Assembly: GCF_001571305.1 (NCBI RefSeq)
Contig: NZ_BCTN01000008.1
Location: 124,001 to 188,000, forward strand
Reading direction: 5' to 3'
Source: Erwinia persicina NBRC 102418
Lineage (GTDB): Bacteria; Pseudomonadota; Gammaproteobacteria; Enterobacterales; Enterobacteriaceae
Length of the DNA stretch: 64,000 nt
In this document: positions 1-8,311 of the stretch, one piece after another
How the letters are laid out: every line of letters starts with the position of its first letter
How positions within the stretch are numbered: position 1 is the stretch's first letter
Made by a program: the position numbers and the translations under genes
Notes under the pieces: model-generated
Databases searched by the model: none
Told to the model about the DNA's origin: nothing
The model's input: only the letters and a program-made list of their open reading frames with translations

Positions 1-257
1 ACGATAGCTGCCAGATGAAAAACGCTGTCCGTTCGCGCATCAATCAGGGTTTCCAGTTCGCTACGGCTGCTGATGTCCCCACAGCGTACGATGAGGCGCG
101 GGTCTTCAATGCCGCTGACCGGGATGATATCAATGGCCGTGATCTGCTTAATGACCTGCGGTTGCCCGTAGGCATCGTTCAGCGATCCTTTTGCCAGCAG
201 GGCCTGAAGCAGTTTTTTTCCCAGGAATCCGGCTGCGCCGGTGACAACGATATTCAT
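1..257 (-). CDS. NAD-dependent epimerase/dehydrogenase, DenD-like (partial, runs off left edge)
   Basis: Only the first 85 codons are in the window. The start MNIVVTGAAGFLG is the Rossmann nucleotide-binding TGxxGxxG pattern of extended short-chain dehydrogenases; a DIIP acidic segment follows, and VFHLAA near the edge is the usual family position. The spacing resembles D-erythronate dehydrogenase (DenD), which oxidises a four-carbon sugar acid in the cytoplasm. A GAGGAA ribosome site precedes the ATG. It starts 17 bp after the MFS transporter gene on the same strand, so the two are probably co-transcribed. Family membership is clear; the exact substrate is inferred. Confidence 0.75.
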   Translation of the reverse strand, partial: MNIVVTGAAGFLGKKLLQALLAKGSLNDAYGQPQVIKQITAIDIIPVSGIEDPRLIVRCGDISSRSELETLIDARTDSVFHLAAI

Positions 258-274
258 AGTGTTCCTCATTGATG

Positions 275-1591
275 TTAGCGGTTGACGATGCGACCGGGAA
301 TGAAAAAGATGGCCGCCGCGCCCACGAACAGCGTGCAGGAGATAATCATCATGCCGGTCAGCGTAGAGTGTGTAAGGTCGGTCAGAATGCCCATCAGGTA
401 AGGGGCGACAAATCCGGCCAGGTTACCAAAAGAGTTAATCAGCGCGATACCGACGGCTGCCATGGTGCCGCCGAGGAAAGCCGTCGGCAGGCTCCAGAAC
501 AGGGGCAGGGTACTCAGCCCTCCCGCCGCGCCCAGCGTCAGGCCAAACATGGCGATAACCAGGTTGTCGCTGTAAAGGGCAGATATCACCATCCCGACAC
601 CGCTGAGCACGGCAATGCCCGCCAGGTGCCAGCGGCGTTCACGGTGGCGGTCGGCGCTGCGCGAGGCGACGATCATCGTGACAATCGCCGCGGCATACGG
701 GATCGTCGTCAGCAGACCGACGGTGAAGACATCCTCCACCCCGGCGTTGCGCACCAGCGTCGGCAGCCAGAAGCTGACGGTATAAAACCCGGCGATCAGG
801 CAAAAATAGATAAAGGTTAACAGCCACAGCTTGCCGTTTCGCAGGACGCTGCTCATCGTCGCCTGCTCAGCTGTGGCGTCCTGCACGGCGTCTTCCTGCA
901 GGCGGGTACGCAGCATGACTTTCTCTTCTGCGCTCAGCCAGCGGGCGTTTTCAATCCGGTCGGGCAGCAGGAAGAACACCAGAATGCCAATCAGCAGAGA
1001 GGGGGTGCCCTGAATAATAAACAGCCACTTCCAGCCGGCCAGACCGTGAGCGTTATGGAAATATTCCATAATCCAGCCGGAGAGAGGGCCGCCCAGCAGC
1101 CCTGATAGCGGCACGGCAGCAGCAAACAGAGCAAACATTTTTCCGCGACGGTAAGAGGGGAACCACAGGGAGAGGTAGAGGATCACCCCGGGGTAAAATC
1201 CGGACTCTGTCAGGCCGAGCAGGAAACGCACGGCATAAAACTGGAAGGGGGTGGAAACCAGCGCAGTCAGCGGAGCGATAATCGCCCAGGACGCCAGCAG
1301 TCCCGCCAGCAGGCGACGGGCACCAAAGCGGTGCAGCGCGATATTACTGGGGACCTGGAAGAAGAAAAAACCTATAAAGAAAATCCCGGCACCCAGTCCG
1401 TAGACGGTTTCAGAAAAAGCCAGGTCGCTGGACATTTGCAGTTTGGCGATGCCGACGTTAATCCGGTCGAGGTAGGCAAAAATATAGCTTACCGTCAGGA
1501 TCGGCAGGATGCGCCAGACGGCACGTTTCCAGGCATTCTCTTCTCTGTCGCTGACCACAGAAGAAGAGATAACGGCGTTGGGTGAGTTCAT
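275..1591 (-). CDS. MFS transporter, anion:cation symporter (ACS) family
   Basis: A 438-residue polytopic inner-membrane protein with about 12 predicted hydrophobic segments. The signature YLDRINVGIA in helix 1, followed by GLGAGIFFIGFF, is typical of the ACS family that moves tartrate, galactarate, phthalate and related organic acids with protons or sodium. An ATG with AAGGAAGC upstream sets the start. It lies just upstream of the DenD-like dehydrogenase and both point left, which suggests uptake and oxidation of a small sugar acid such as erythronate or tartrate. The substrate is inferred from context and not shown by the sequence. Confidence 0.85.
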   Translation of the reverse strand: MNSPNAVISSSVVSDREENAWKRAVWRILPILTVSYIFAYLDRINVGIAKLQMSSDLAFSETVYGLGAGIFFIGFFFFQVPSNIALHRFGARRLLAGLLASWAIIAPLTALVSTPFQFYAVRFLLGLTESGFYPGVILYLSLWFPSYRRGKMFALFAAAVPLSGLLGGPLSGWIMEYFHNAHGLAGWKWLFIIQGTPSLLIGILVFFLLPDRIENARWLSAEEKVMLRTRLQEDAVQDATAEQATMSSVLRNGKLWLLTFIYFCLIAGFYTVSFWLPTLVRNAGVEDVFTVGLLTTIPYAAAIVTMIVASRSADRHRERRWHLAGIAVLSGVGMVISALYSDNLVIAMFGLTLGAAGGLSTLPLFWSLPTAFLGGTMAAVGIALINSFGNLAGFVAPYLMGILTDLTHSTLTGMMIISCTLFVGAAAIFFIPGRIVNR

Positions 1592-1653
1592 AGAGCTTCC
1601 TTTTCGGCTAAAGAGCAGGGCGATGTCCTTTATTCAGGCAACAGTTATCCTGT

Positions 1654-1683
1654 CCCGGGGCCCAGGCAATCCTGAGCCCCGGG
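1654..1683. other. Strong GC-rich hairpin between mgtE and the MFS gene
   Basis: Arms CCCGGGGC (1654-1661) and GCCCCGGG (1676-1683) pair perfectly and are extended inward by CAGG/CCTG around a CAAT loop, with one mismatch. There is no T run on either side, so it is not a classical Rho-independent terminator. It sits 63 nt upstream of the MFS start and about 130 nt past the end of mgtE, so it could be a 3' stabilising stem of the mgtE message or part of the leader of the next gene. Confidence 0.5.
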
Positions 1684-1814
1684 AGGGGGGAAATAACGAG
1701 AAGGTTTGTTATTTTTTGTTAGATTAGGCGCTGAGGAGGGAGTTTTCTGCGTTATGAATCACAATAATAACCATTAATTATCATTTTATAACAATGCGCG
1801 TACTTTCTTAACAG

Positions 1815-3251
1815 TCAGTGGATCAGGAACAGGGTGGCAAGGCCGAGGAAGATAAAAAAGCCACCGGTGTCCGTCAGCGCGGTGATAAGGACGCTGGAAC
1901 CGACGGCCGGATCGCGTTTTAATTTGGTCATCATAAGCGGTATCAGCACCCCCATCAGCGCAGCCAGCAGCAGATTAAGTACCATCGCCAGCATCATGAC
2001 ACCGCCGAGGGCCGGATTGCCGTACATCGCCCAGGTCACGCCGCCCATGATCCCGCCCCAGAACACGCCATTAATTAAGGCAACGCCCAGTTCACGACCA
2101 ATCAGGAAGGAAAAGTTGCCCGGCTCGACCTGGTGCAGGGCCAGTGCACGCACGATCATGGTGATGGTCTGATTACCGGTATTGCCGCCGATCCCGGCGA
2201 CGATAGGCATCAGCGCTGCCAGCGCGACCAGCTGAGAAATGGTTTCCTCAAACATACCAATCACCCGCGAGGCAATAAACGCGGTACACAGATTGATGGC
2301 CAGCCAGGCCCAGCGGGTGCGCACTGATTTGCGTACCGGCGCGAAGACATCCTCTTCCGGGTTAACGCCACCCATTTTACGAATGTTGCTGTCGTTCTCT
2401 TCATTCACCAGGTCGATCACATCTTCGATGGTGACACGGCCCATCAGCTTGCCTTTGGCATCGATAACCGCAGCAGAGATCAGGTTGTAACGTTCGAACG
2501 CCCCGGCAGCATCTTCGGCTTTATCATCAATCAGGAAGGTGGTGGGTTTGGTATTCATGACGTCTGAAACCTGCTTTTCCGGGGTGTTCAGCAGAATTTC
2601 AGTCAGCGGGAGTTCGCCAAGGAGTTTGTTATTTTTTCCGGTAACAAACAGTTTGTCCGTTCCCTCCGGGATGGTTTTTTTACTGCGCAGGAAGCGCTGT
2701 ACGGTTGCCAGCGTGACATCCGCACGCACCGTCACCATTTTGAAATCCATGATGCGGCCAACCCGGTCCCGGTCGAAATGCATCACATCCAGCACACGGG
2801 AGCGCAGTTCCGGATCGAGAGAGGTCAGCAGGCGGCCGGTTAAATCACGGGAAAGGTATTTTGCCAGATAAGCCTGGTCATCAATATCCAGCGGGGCGAT
2901 GGCGCGCAGCAGGTCGCGATCGCTCATTTCTTCTATCAGGCTTTCCCAGACGTTTTCAGAGGCCTCAACCAGTACACGGCCCCGGCGGTCATTACCAATC
3001 AGACGCCACAGTGCCAGGCGCTCATCTTCCGGGAGCGCTTCCAGCAGGTCTGCAATATCGGCCGCATGCAGCAGGGGGAGGGTCCGCTGGATCTCCGCCA
3101 CCTGCTCACGATGCGCTTCTGCTTCAGCGGCAGACTCACGCAGCGGGCGCTCGTGTAGGGTATCGACAAGATCTTTATCATTCAGCAGCAGATTAAGAAT
3201 ACGGCTACGAATTTCAGCCAACTGCTGAACATGGGAATGCGCTACAGACAT
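1815..3251 (-). CDS. mgtE: Magnesium transporter MgtE
   Basis: A 478-residue inner-membrane Mg2+ channel. The order of parts is the family's: an N-terminal superhelical MgtE_N domain (about residues 40-140, with LLHAADIADLLEALPEDERL), a pair of CBS domains (about 145-270, including VIDAKGKLMGRVTIEDVIDLV), then a membrane domain of about five helices containing PIVAGIGGNTGNQTITMIVR, the conserved pore-helix signature. The cytosolic N and CBS parts are known to close the pore when Mg2+ is high. Its length is normal. Start ATG with AAGGATG upstream. It stands alone, with its own likely promoter at 3294-3321. Confidence 0.95.
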   Translation of the reverse strand: MSVAHSHVQQLAEIRSRILNLLLNDKDLVDTLHERPLRESAAEAEAHREQVAEIQRTLPLLHAADIADLLEALPEDERLALWRLIGNDRRGRVLVEASENVWESLIEEMSDRDLLRAIAPLDIDDQAYLAKYLSRDLTGRLLTSLDPELRSRVLDVMHFDRDRVGRIMDFKMVTVRADVTLATVQRFLRSKKTIPEGTDKLFVTGKNNKLLGELPLTEILLNTPEKQVSDVMNTKPTTFLIDDKAEDAAGAFERYNLISAAVIDAKGKLMGRVTIEDVIDLVNEENDSNIRKMGGVNPEEDVFAPVRKSVRTRWAWLAINLCTAFIASRVIGMFEETISQLVALAALMPIVAGIGGNTGNQTITMIVRALALHQVEPGNFSFLIGRELGVALINGVFWGGIMGGVTWAMYGNPALGGVMMLAMVLNLLLAALMGVLIPLMMTKLKRDPAVGSSVLITALTDTGGFFIFLGLATLFLIH

Positions 3252-3293
3252 ACAACATCCTTTTGTCTGGCTAAAAGAGGAAGACGAAACGAG

Positions 3294-3321
3294 GCTATAG
3301 TTTAGCTGATTTCAGGCACAA
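3294..3321 (-). promoter_or_regulatory. Candidate sigma70 promoter for mgtE
   Basis: On the minus strand TTGTGC (3321-3316) and TATAGC (3299-3294) are separated by 16 bp, about 45 nt upstream of the mgtE start codon. Read by eye only. No Mg2+-sensing leader of the mgtA type is evident in the short leader. Confidence 0.4.
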
Positions 3322-3375
3322 GCGGGGCGGCAAAAGCTCCGAAAAGCGTCTGTTAACATGCCCGGCGGGCAGTGG

Positions 3376-3546
3376 CTATTTATCGTTAACGACGGTGACA
3401 GGAACCGCAGGCGGATTTTTTTTCTGCTGATGATGCTCAATAGCACCGGGAACGACATAAATCAGGCGTCCTAATAATATAATAAAGCTGACCAGTAAAA
3501 TAACTCGGGTCATGCGACCTGTTTTTTGACGTTTTCTGAATGACAT
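3376..3546 (-). CDS. yfgG: YfgG family small membrane protein (DUF2633)
   Basis: A 56-residue protein with a short basic N-terminus (MSFRKRQKTGRMTR), a single hydrophobic helix (VILLVSFIILLGRLIYVV) and a tail with HHQQKK. This matches E. coli YfgG in pattern and in location next to yfgF. The ATG at 3546 aligns with the E. coli start; a longer reading from 3606 would add 20 residues without a ribosome site and is less likely. The function is not well defined; the E. coli protein has been linked to metal (nickel/cobalt) stress. It is divergent from yfgF. Confidence 0.8.
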   Translation of the reverse strand: MSFRKRQKTGRMTRVILLVSFIILLGRLIYVVPGAIEHHQQKKNPPAVPVTVVNDK

Positions 3547-3874
3547 AGCGCTGTTCACGCAGTTTTTCCTGAAGTATACCCAAAGGGCGGTGGCTAATTT
3601 ACGCACAAATCAGGTGGGAAGGTCAATGAGAAAAAGGGCCACAGCGGGGAGCAACAGGGCGGGCGAAACGCGCTTTTTATTGTTAAATGAAGCATTAACT
3701 CAATCGGCTGTCTATCAACGCAATTACAGCAAAATTGACTTAAATCAATTTATTGTGAGATTTAACCTCTACTATAGCGCAAGATTTAACAAAGCCTTCT
3801 AATTGATAAGCGATGAATAGCTGATCATCTAAGAATAAAACCTGCAAATTCATTTTAGACTACATAATAACTCA
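3547..3874. other. AT-rich divergent intergenic region yfgG/yfgF
   Basis: A 328-bp stretch without a convincing gene, clearly more AT-rich than its neighbours. It holds the FNR-like site and -10 element described separately. A 70-codon open frame at 3590-3802 has no good ribosome site and runs through the promoter, so it is not called as a gene. Confidence 0.7.
3735..3778 (+). promoter_or_regulatory. FNR-type site (3735-3748) and -10 region of yfgF
   Basis: TTGACTTAAATCAA at 3735-3748 matches the FNR consensus TTGAT-N4-ATCAA with one mismatch. A TACTAT/TATAGC -10 element lies at 3770-3778. A start 6-7 bp after TACTAT falls at about 3782-3783, which puts the centre of the FNR site (3741.5) near -41.5, the position of a class II FNR-activated promoter. 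E. coli yfgF is reported to act in anaerobic conditions. The site is read by eye. Confidence 0.65.
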
Positions 3875-6118
3875 ATGAAAAAATCGGTGTTGCTGACAAA
3901 ATTTACCCATTACTGGTGGGGGCTGCCATTTCTGCTGGCGTTGCTCCTGATGCCACTGGCTGCCACGCTTTCGGTACGGCTATGGTTACCTGACGGCTAT
4001 GTGTACCTGATCTACCTGCCATTGGCGATGATGATCGCCATGCTGATGGTCTTTGACTGGGCAGCGCTGCCGGGTATTTTTGCCGCGCTATGCTGGCACT
4101 ATTTTTCCAGCTACACCGCCCCTCAGGCGATAGTCATTATCGCCATTTTTATGGTGACGTTAACGCTATGTTGGGGAGGATATCGCAGCCAGACAAAAAA
4201 ACGCTGGGGCATCAGTTTTGGTGATTTAACCCAGGTTGGCCGGCGTCTGTTCTGGCTGGCATTTGCCGTGCCCACGCTGTTTACGCTGTTTATCCAGGCC
4301 ATGATGCCCTTAGGTATTCTGCCTGAGATCAATTCTATTTTTGTACGTAACTCATTTTCACTGCAAACCCTGCTGAATTATCAGTCAACGCTATTGTCTT
4401 CAATCGCAATGGTGCAGATGTTCTACTTTGTCATCCGCATTGTGCGTAACCCACGTTTTTTTTCTATAGCAAAAGCGCGCTGTAAACAGGAGTTCTCCCC
4501 GACGGCAACCTTGCGCGAATGGTTGGCCTGGGTGGTACTGCTCATGATGTCTGTGACCATGCTGACGCAGTTTAAACATACCCCTGATAACCTGCTGACC
4601 ACTGAGTATGGCATTCCCTTTTTACTGCCGCTGATGCTGTGGAGCGCGTTACGTTTTGGCTATCTGTTTACTTCTGTCTCCTGGGGCGCCCTGCTGGTTG
4701 TTCTGTATCAGCTTCACGACCGTTTTATGGATCCTGCCGTTGAACCCCATGATTTGGCGGTGGTATCGGCGAACCTGCTGGTCTTTACACTGACCATTCT
4801 GCTCATGTCAGCCATCAGCACCCGGCAGCGTAGGCTGCTGGCGAAAGCCCGGGAGATGGCGCTCACCGATCCGGTGATCGGCCTGCCCAATTTACGTGCA
4901 TTAGGGCAGGATCTTGCCGTCAGTTCAGGTTCAGCACTGTGCTTCCTGCGTATTCCCGATCTGGATCGCCTGAGCCGTACTTACGGCCTTCAACTGCGTA
5001 TTCAGTACAAACGCAGTCTGGCTGTTCATCTGCAACCGTGTTTACAACCGGGAGAAGATATCTATCAATTGCCCGGTTTCGATCTTGTCTTGCGGCTTGA
5101 AATGGCAGGTCATCAGCCGCGAATTGAACGCCTGGAGGCCCGGCTAAAGGATTATCAGCTGAGTTGGGACGGCCTGCCAATCCACCCTGATGTGGGGATC
5201 AGCTACTGTACGGTCATCCCGCCCGTACAGTATTTGTATGAACTGCTGGGAGAGATGAGTGCCAGGGCGGAAATATCGCTGCAGAGCGGTCATGCGGAAA
5301 ATATGCAGCAGAAGACCAATGTCCCTGCACAGCAGCAGATCACCGGAAAACTGGCCATGCTGCATGATGTTCAGTGGGCGCTGCAGCATGCCGGTATTCG
5401 CCTGCTGGCACAAAAGATACGCGGGGTGCGCGGTGATGACTATTATGAAATTCTGCTGAGAATGGTCAACGAGCAGGGGGAGCAGATCAATCCGCAGAGT
5501 TTTTTACCTGTCGTACATGAGTTTGGTCTGACGTGGGACGTTGATAGCATGATGCTGGATCAGGCGCTGGCCTTTATTCAGCGCCACAGCGAGCAGCTTC
5601 CCGGTATCAGGCTGGCCGTCAACCTGTTTGCCGCTACGCTGTGTCGTCCGCAGTTTGTTGAGGAAATAGCCTTACGCCTGAAAGTCAATGGTATCGAACC
5701 GTGGCAGCTGATTATTGAGGTGGAGGAGTCACCCATGCTGACCGATCACAGTTGGGGTAACCGTTCGATAGCCCAACTCCGTCAGCTGGGATGTCGGGTG
5801 GCCATCGACGATTTTGGTACCGGCTACGCCAGCTATTCACGCCTGAAACTGGTGCAGGTTGATATGCTGAAAATTGACGGCAGCTTTGTGCGCAACATGC
5901 TGTGCAACAGTCTGGATTATCAGATTATTGAATCAATTTGTGTGGTCGCCCGGCTGAAGCGTATGCAGATTGTTGCAGGCTGCGTGGATTCTGAAGAAAA
6001 CGCAGAGGCCCTGCGCAAACTGGGCGTCGACTATCTGCAGGGGGACATTATTGGTTCCCCCGTCCCTCTGACCGAGCTGGCTTATGCACAACGACCCCGC
6101 AACGGGATCAGGCTTTGA
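3875..6118 (+). CDS. pdeF: Membrane-bound cyclic-di-GMP phosphodiesterase homologue YfgF/PdeF, EAL catalytic motif altered
   Basis: 747 residues, the same length as E. coli PdeF (YfgF). An N-terminal MASE1-like block of about eight membrane helices (residues 10-315) is followed by a degenerate GGDEF domain (about 330-450, with LPGFD where GGDEF should be) and a C-terminal EAL domain (about 495-740). Most EAL residues are present: EILLR, the Asn of AVNLF, IEVEES, DDFGTG, LKIDGSF and YLQG. The loop that should read E-G-V-E reads GCVD (residues 702-705), so both glutamates are lost and activity may be reduced or absent. Its last 11 bp overlap tehB convergently. An FNR-type promoter lies upstream. 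Confidence 0.9.
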   Translation: MKKSVLLTKFTHYWWGLPFLLALLLMPLAATLSVRLWLPDGYVYLIYLPLAMMIAMLMVFDWAALPGIFAALCWHYFSSYTAPQAIVIIAIFMVTLTLCWGGYRSQTKKRWGISFGDLTQVGRRLFWLAFAVPTLFTLFIQAMMPLGILPEINSIFVRNSFSLQTLLNYQSTLLSSIAMVQMFYFVIRIVRNPRFFSIAKARCKQEFSPTATLREWLAWVVLLMMSVTMLTQFKHTPDNLLTTEYGIPFLLPLMLWSALRFGYLFTSVSWGALLVVLYQLHDRFMDPAVEPHDLAVVSANLLVFTLTILLMSAISTRQRRLLAKAREMALTDPVIGLPNLRALGQDLAVSSGSALCFLRIPDLDRLSRTYGLQLRIQYKRSLAVHLQPCLQPGEDIYQLPGFDLVLRLEMAGHQPRIERLEARLKDYQLSWDGLPIHPDVGISYCTVIPPVQYLYELLGEMSARAEISLQSGHAENMQQKTNVPAQQQITGKLAMLHDVQWALQHAGIRLLAQKIRGVRGDDYYEILLRMVNEQGEQINPQSFLPVVHEFGLTWDVDSMMLDQALAFIQRHSEQLPGIRLAVNLFAATLCRPQFVEEIALRLKVNGIEPWQLIIEVEESPMLTDHSWGNRSIAQLRQLGCRVAIDDFGTGYASYSRLKLVQVDMLKIDGSFVRNMLCNSLDYQIIESICVVARLKRMQIVAGCVDSEENAEALRKLGVDYLQGDIIGSPVPLTELAYAQRPRNGIRL

Positions 6119-6713
6119 TACTGCCTTTCTGAGCAAGCAGCGTAGCAAAACGCAGGGCAATGCGATCACCGTTTTCATCGACTCTGTGCAACTGGCCGAC
6201 ATTTTCGTTGTACTTAACGATATGCCACTTACGGTAGTAGTGGCTCAGTTCACCCGACTGAAAGGCAAAAGGGAAACCCTGATTGCAGGGGTAGTCCGGT
6301 GTATCCATCGCGGCGACAATCAGGTTGTACCCATCCCTGACCGTGCTGGCCTGCATATCGGCAATCAGCTGAGGGATCGTTTCCGGCTGAAGGAACATCA
6401 TCACAACGGTGGACAGAACCAGCTCATAGGCACCGTTAAAACGCAGCGTGTTGAGATCCTGTTCTGCAGTATGAATACCGCTCAGATTCTCTGCCGCAAT
6501 GATCTGATTCAGCCGTGACAGACTGTCCGGATTTTTGTCCCATGCCGTGACCTCAAAGCCCTTGCTGTTCAGAAACAGTGTATTGCGCCCGCTTCCGCAG
6601 CCGACATCCAGCGCTCTTCCTCCGTCAAGGTACCTCAGCGCCTCCACTACCTCAGAGTGTGGTGCGGTGAGGTGATATTTCTCACTAAAATAATGCTCTG
6701 TGTATTGTGTCAT
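6108..6713 (-). CDS. tehB: Tellurite resistance SAM-dependent methyltransferase TehB
   Basis: A 201-residue cytosolic class I methyltransferase. ALDVGCGSGRNTLFL (about residues 34-48) is the SAM-binding motif I, and the acidic D in TAWDKN ends the second strand. Family members use S-adenosylmethionine to methylate tellurite or selenium compounds and give resistance in E. coli. The length is close to E. coli TehB (197). There is no tehA next to it. The 3' end overlaps the end of yfgF by 11 bp in convergent orientation. Confidence 0.88.
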   Translation of the reverse strand: MTQYTEHYFSEKYHLTAPHSEVVEALRYLDGGRALDVGCGSGRNTLFLNSKGFEVTAWDKNPDSLSRLNQIIAAENLSGIHTAEQDLNTLRFNGAYELVLSTVVMMFLQPETIPQLIADMQASTVRDGYNLIVAAMDTPDYPCNQGFPFAFQSGELSHYYRKWHIVKYNENVGQLHRVDENGDRIALRFATLLAQKGSIKA

Positions 6714-6729
6714 CGTGGTCAGTTCTCGG

Positions 6730-6756
6730 GGGCCGATCGTTTGTTTCGATCGGCCC
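6730..6756. repeat. Perfect 10-bp hairpin, member A of a dispersed family (tehB/ppx gap)
   Basis: Arms GGGCCGATCG (6730-6739) and CGATCGGCCC (6747-6756) with a T-rich 7-nt loop, between tehB and the end of ppx. There is no T tract after the stem. It is very similar to the hairpin at 38809-38835 and related to the one at 30929-30953, which suggests a small dispersed element or a terminator-like 3' structure for ppk-ppx. Confidence 0.6.
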
Positions 6757-6779
6757 TGTTAGCAGTCATCAGGCGCGGG

Positions 6780-8306
6780 TTACGGCTCTTCCTGAATGGT
6801 TAATTGCCAGCCGGTGACATCCTTCCAGTACGTCTGCTCGCGCTCCAAATCCAGCTGAACCAGATTGTTCTGGCTGAAGTAGTCACGCGGGAAGGTCAGC
6901 GTCCAGTTGCCTTCATCGGTTTGCAGCTGAAGGGCCGTCGGTTTGGTCGTGGCCTGACGCTGATTGTTCAGCAGTGCCCCCAGACGCAGTAAAAAGACCA
7001 GCGGCAGGAACTGCTTACGTTTGAACAGCGTCAGCCGCGGCATATCTTCCACTTTCACCCCTTTGCGGTGATAGCGTACCAGCGTAGCCAGCAGCGTTTG
7101 CTGATCCTGATTAAATCCGGGCAGGTTGGTGTTCTGCAGAATATACGCAGAGTGCCGCTGCATCCCGCTGTGATTAATCGTCAGCCCGACCTCATGCAGC
7201 ATGGCTGCCCATTTCAGCAGGGCGGCCAGCTGCGGATTGGCCTGCCGGGTGTTCTGGTCGCGCCACTGATCGTAAAGCTCAACGGTGGTTTCCAGTACCC
7301 TGCGTGCCTGATCGCTGTCGATAGCATAGTGGTTTGCCAGGCTTTGTGCGGTACGGCTGCGGATATCCTGATGACGGAAACGACCTTCCATCTCGTAAAG
7401 AACACCTTCGCGCAGCGCGCCGTCAGACAGGCGCAGTTCACGAATGGCCAGGGCATCAAAGACGCCGCACAGGATGGCCAAACCGGGAACAAACACGCCT
7501 TTACGCTCATCAGACAGACCGGGCAGGCTCAGGGCGTCAAAGGATTTGTGCCTGATCACCTCGTTAAAGAGCATATCCAGGCGTTCAGGGGTGATCAGTT
7601 TATCTTTCTCACCCATCGCCTGTAGCACTTCGCAGGCAGCCTTGATGGTGCCAGAGGCACCAAGGGCAAACTGCCAGCCCATCAGGCGATACTGCCAGGC
7701 CAGCGTTTCAAGCTTTTGCACGGCGGCCAGGCGGGCACGATTAAAGTTCTCTTTACTGATGACGCCACCGGGGAAATAGAGGTTAGCGAAGCTTACGCAG
7801 CCCATGCGGCGGCTTTCAACCAGTCTGGGTTCAAAATCCTCACCGATGACCAGTTCCGTCGACCCCCCACCGATATCAATGACCAGCTTACGGCCCTTTT
7901 CCGGTTGGGTGTGTTCCACCCCCATAAAGATCAGACGAGCCTCTTCATGGCCGGAAATGACTTCAATCGGATAGGGAATAACATCGGCGGCGCGCTGCAG
8001 AAAATCTTCCGCGTTGATCGCCTGGCGCAGGGTATGTGTACCGACAATGGTGACATTTGCCGGGCTGAAGCCCTGTAAACGCTCGGCGAACAGCGCCAGG
8101 CAGCTCAGCCCCCGTTCGATAGCCTCTTCACTCAGTACATTGTTGTTGTCCAGCCCGTCGGCCAGGTGCACGCGCTGTTTCAGGCGGCCGAGAACCTGCA
8201 TCGCCCCGTCAACTACGCGGGCAATCACCATGTGAAAACTGTTCGAACCCAGGTCTATGGCAGCGAATTCCTGCGGTTTGGGCGTACTTTTATGGGAAAT
8301 TGGCAT
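6780..8306 (-). CDS. ppx: Exopolyphosphatase Ppx
   Basis: A 508-residue enzyme that removes terminal phosphate from long-chain polyphosphate; the same family also hydrolyses pppGpp. The N-terminus has [16 protein letters not shown], the ASKHA phosphate-1 loop, and [12 protein letters not shown] (about residues 142-153) is the second phosphate loop. The C-terminal half is the HD-like helical domain ([15 protein letters not shown]). The length is close to E. coli (513). It follows ppk with a 5-bp gap, the standard ppk-ppx operon, so synthesis and breakdown enzymes are co-transcribed. Confidence 0.97.
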   Translation of the reverse strand: MPISHKSTPKPQEFAAIDLGSNSFHMVIARVVDGAMQVLGRLKQRVHLADGLDNNNVLSEEAIERGLSCLALFAERLQGFSPANVTIVGTHTLRQAINAEDFLQRAADVIPYPIEVISGHEEARLIFMGVEHTQPEKGRKLVIDIGGGSTELVIGEDFEPRLVESRRMGCVSFANLYFPGGVISKENFNRARLAAVQKLETLAWQYRLMGWQFALGASGTIKAACEVLQAMGEKDKLITPERLDMLFNEVIRHKSFDALSLPGLSDERKGVFVPGLAILCGVFDALAIRELRLSDGALREGVLYEMEGRFRHQDIRSRTAQSLANHYAIDSDQARRVLETTVELYDQWRDQNTRQANPQLAALLKWAAMLHEVGLTINHSGMQRHSAYILQNTNLPGFNQDQQTLLATLVRYHRKGVKVEDMPRLTLFKRKQFLPLVFLLRLGALLNNQRQATTKPTALQLQTDEGNWTLTFPRDYFSQNNLVQLDLEREQTYWKDVTGWQLTIQEEP

Positions 8307-8311
8307 AGTGA

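Noticed and set aside
269-820. 183-codon plus-strand ORF
   Set aside because: Antisense to the MFS transporter, very rich in R, H, Q and D, as expected for the complement of hydrophobic codons.
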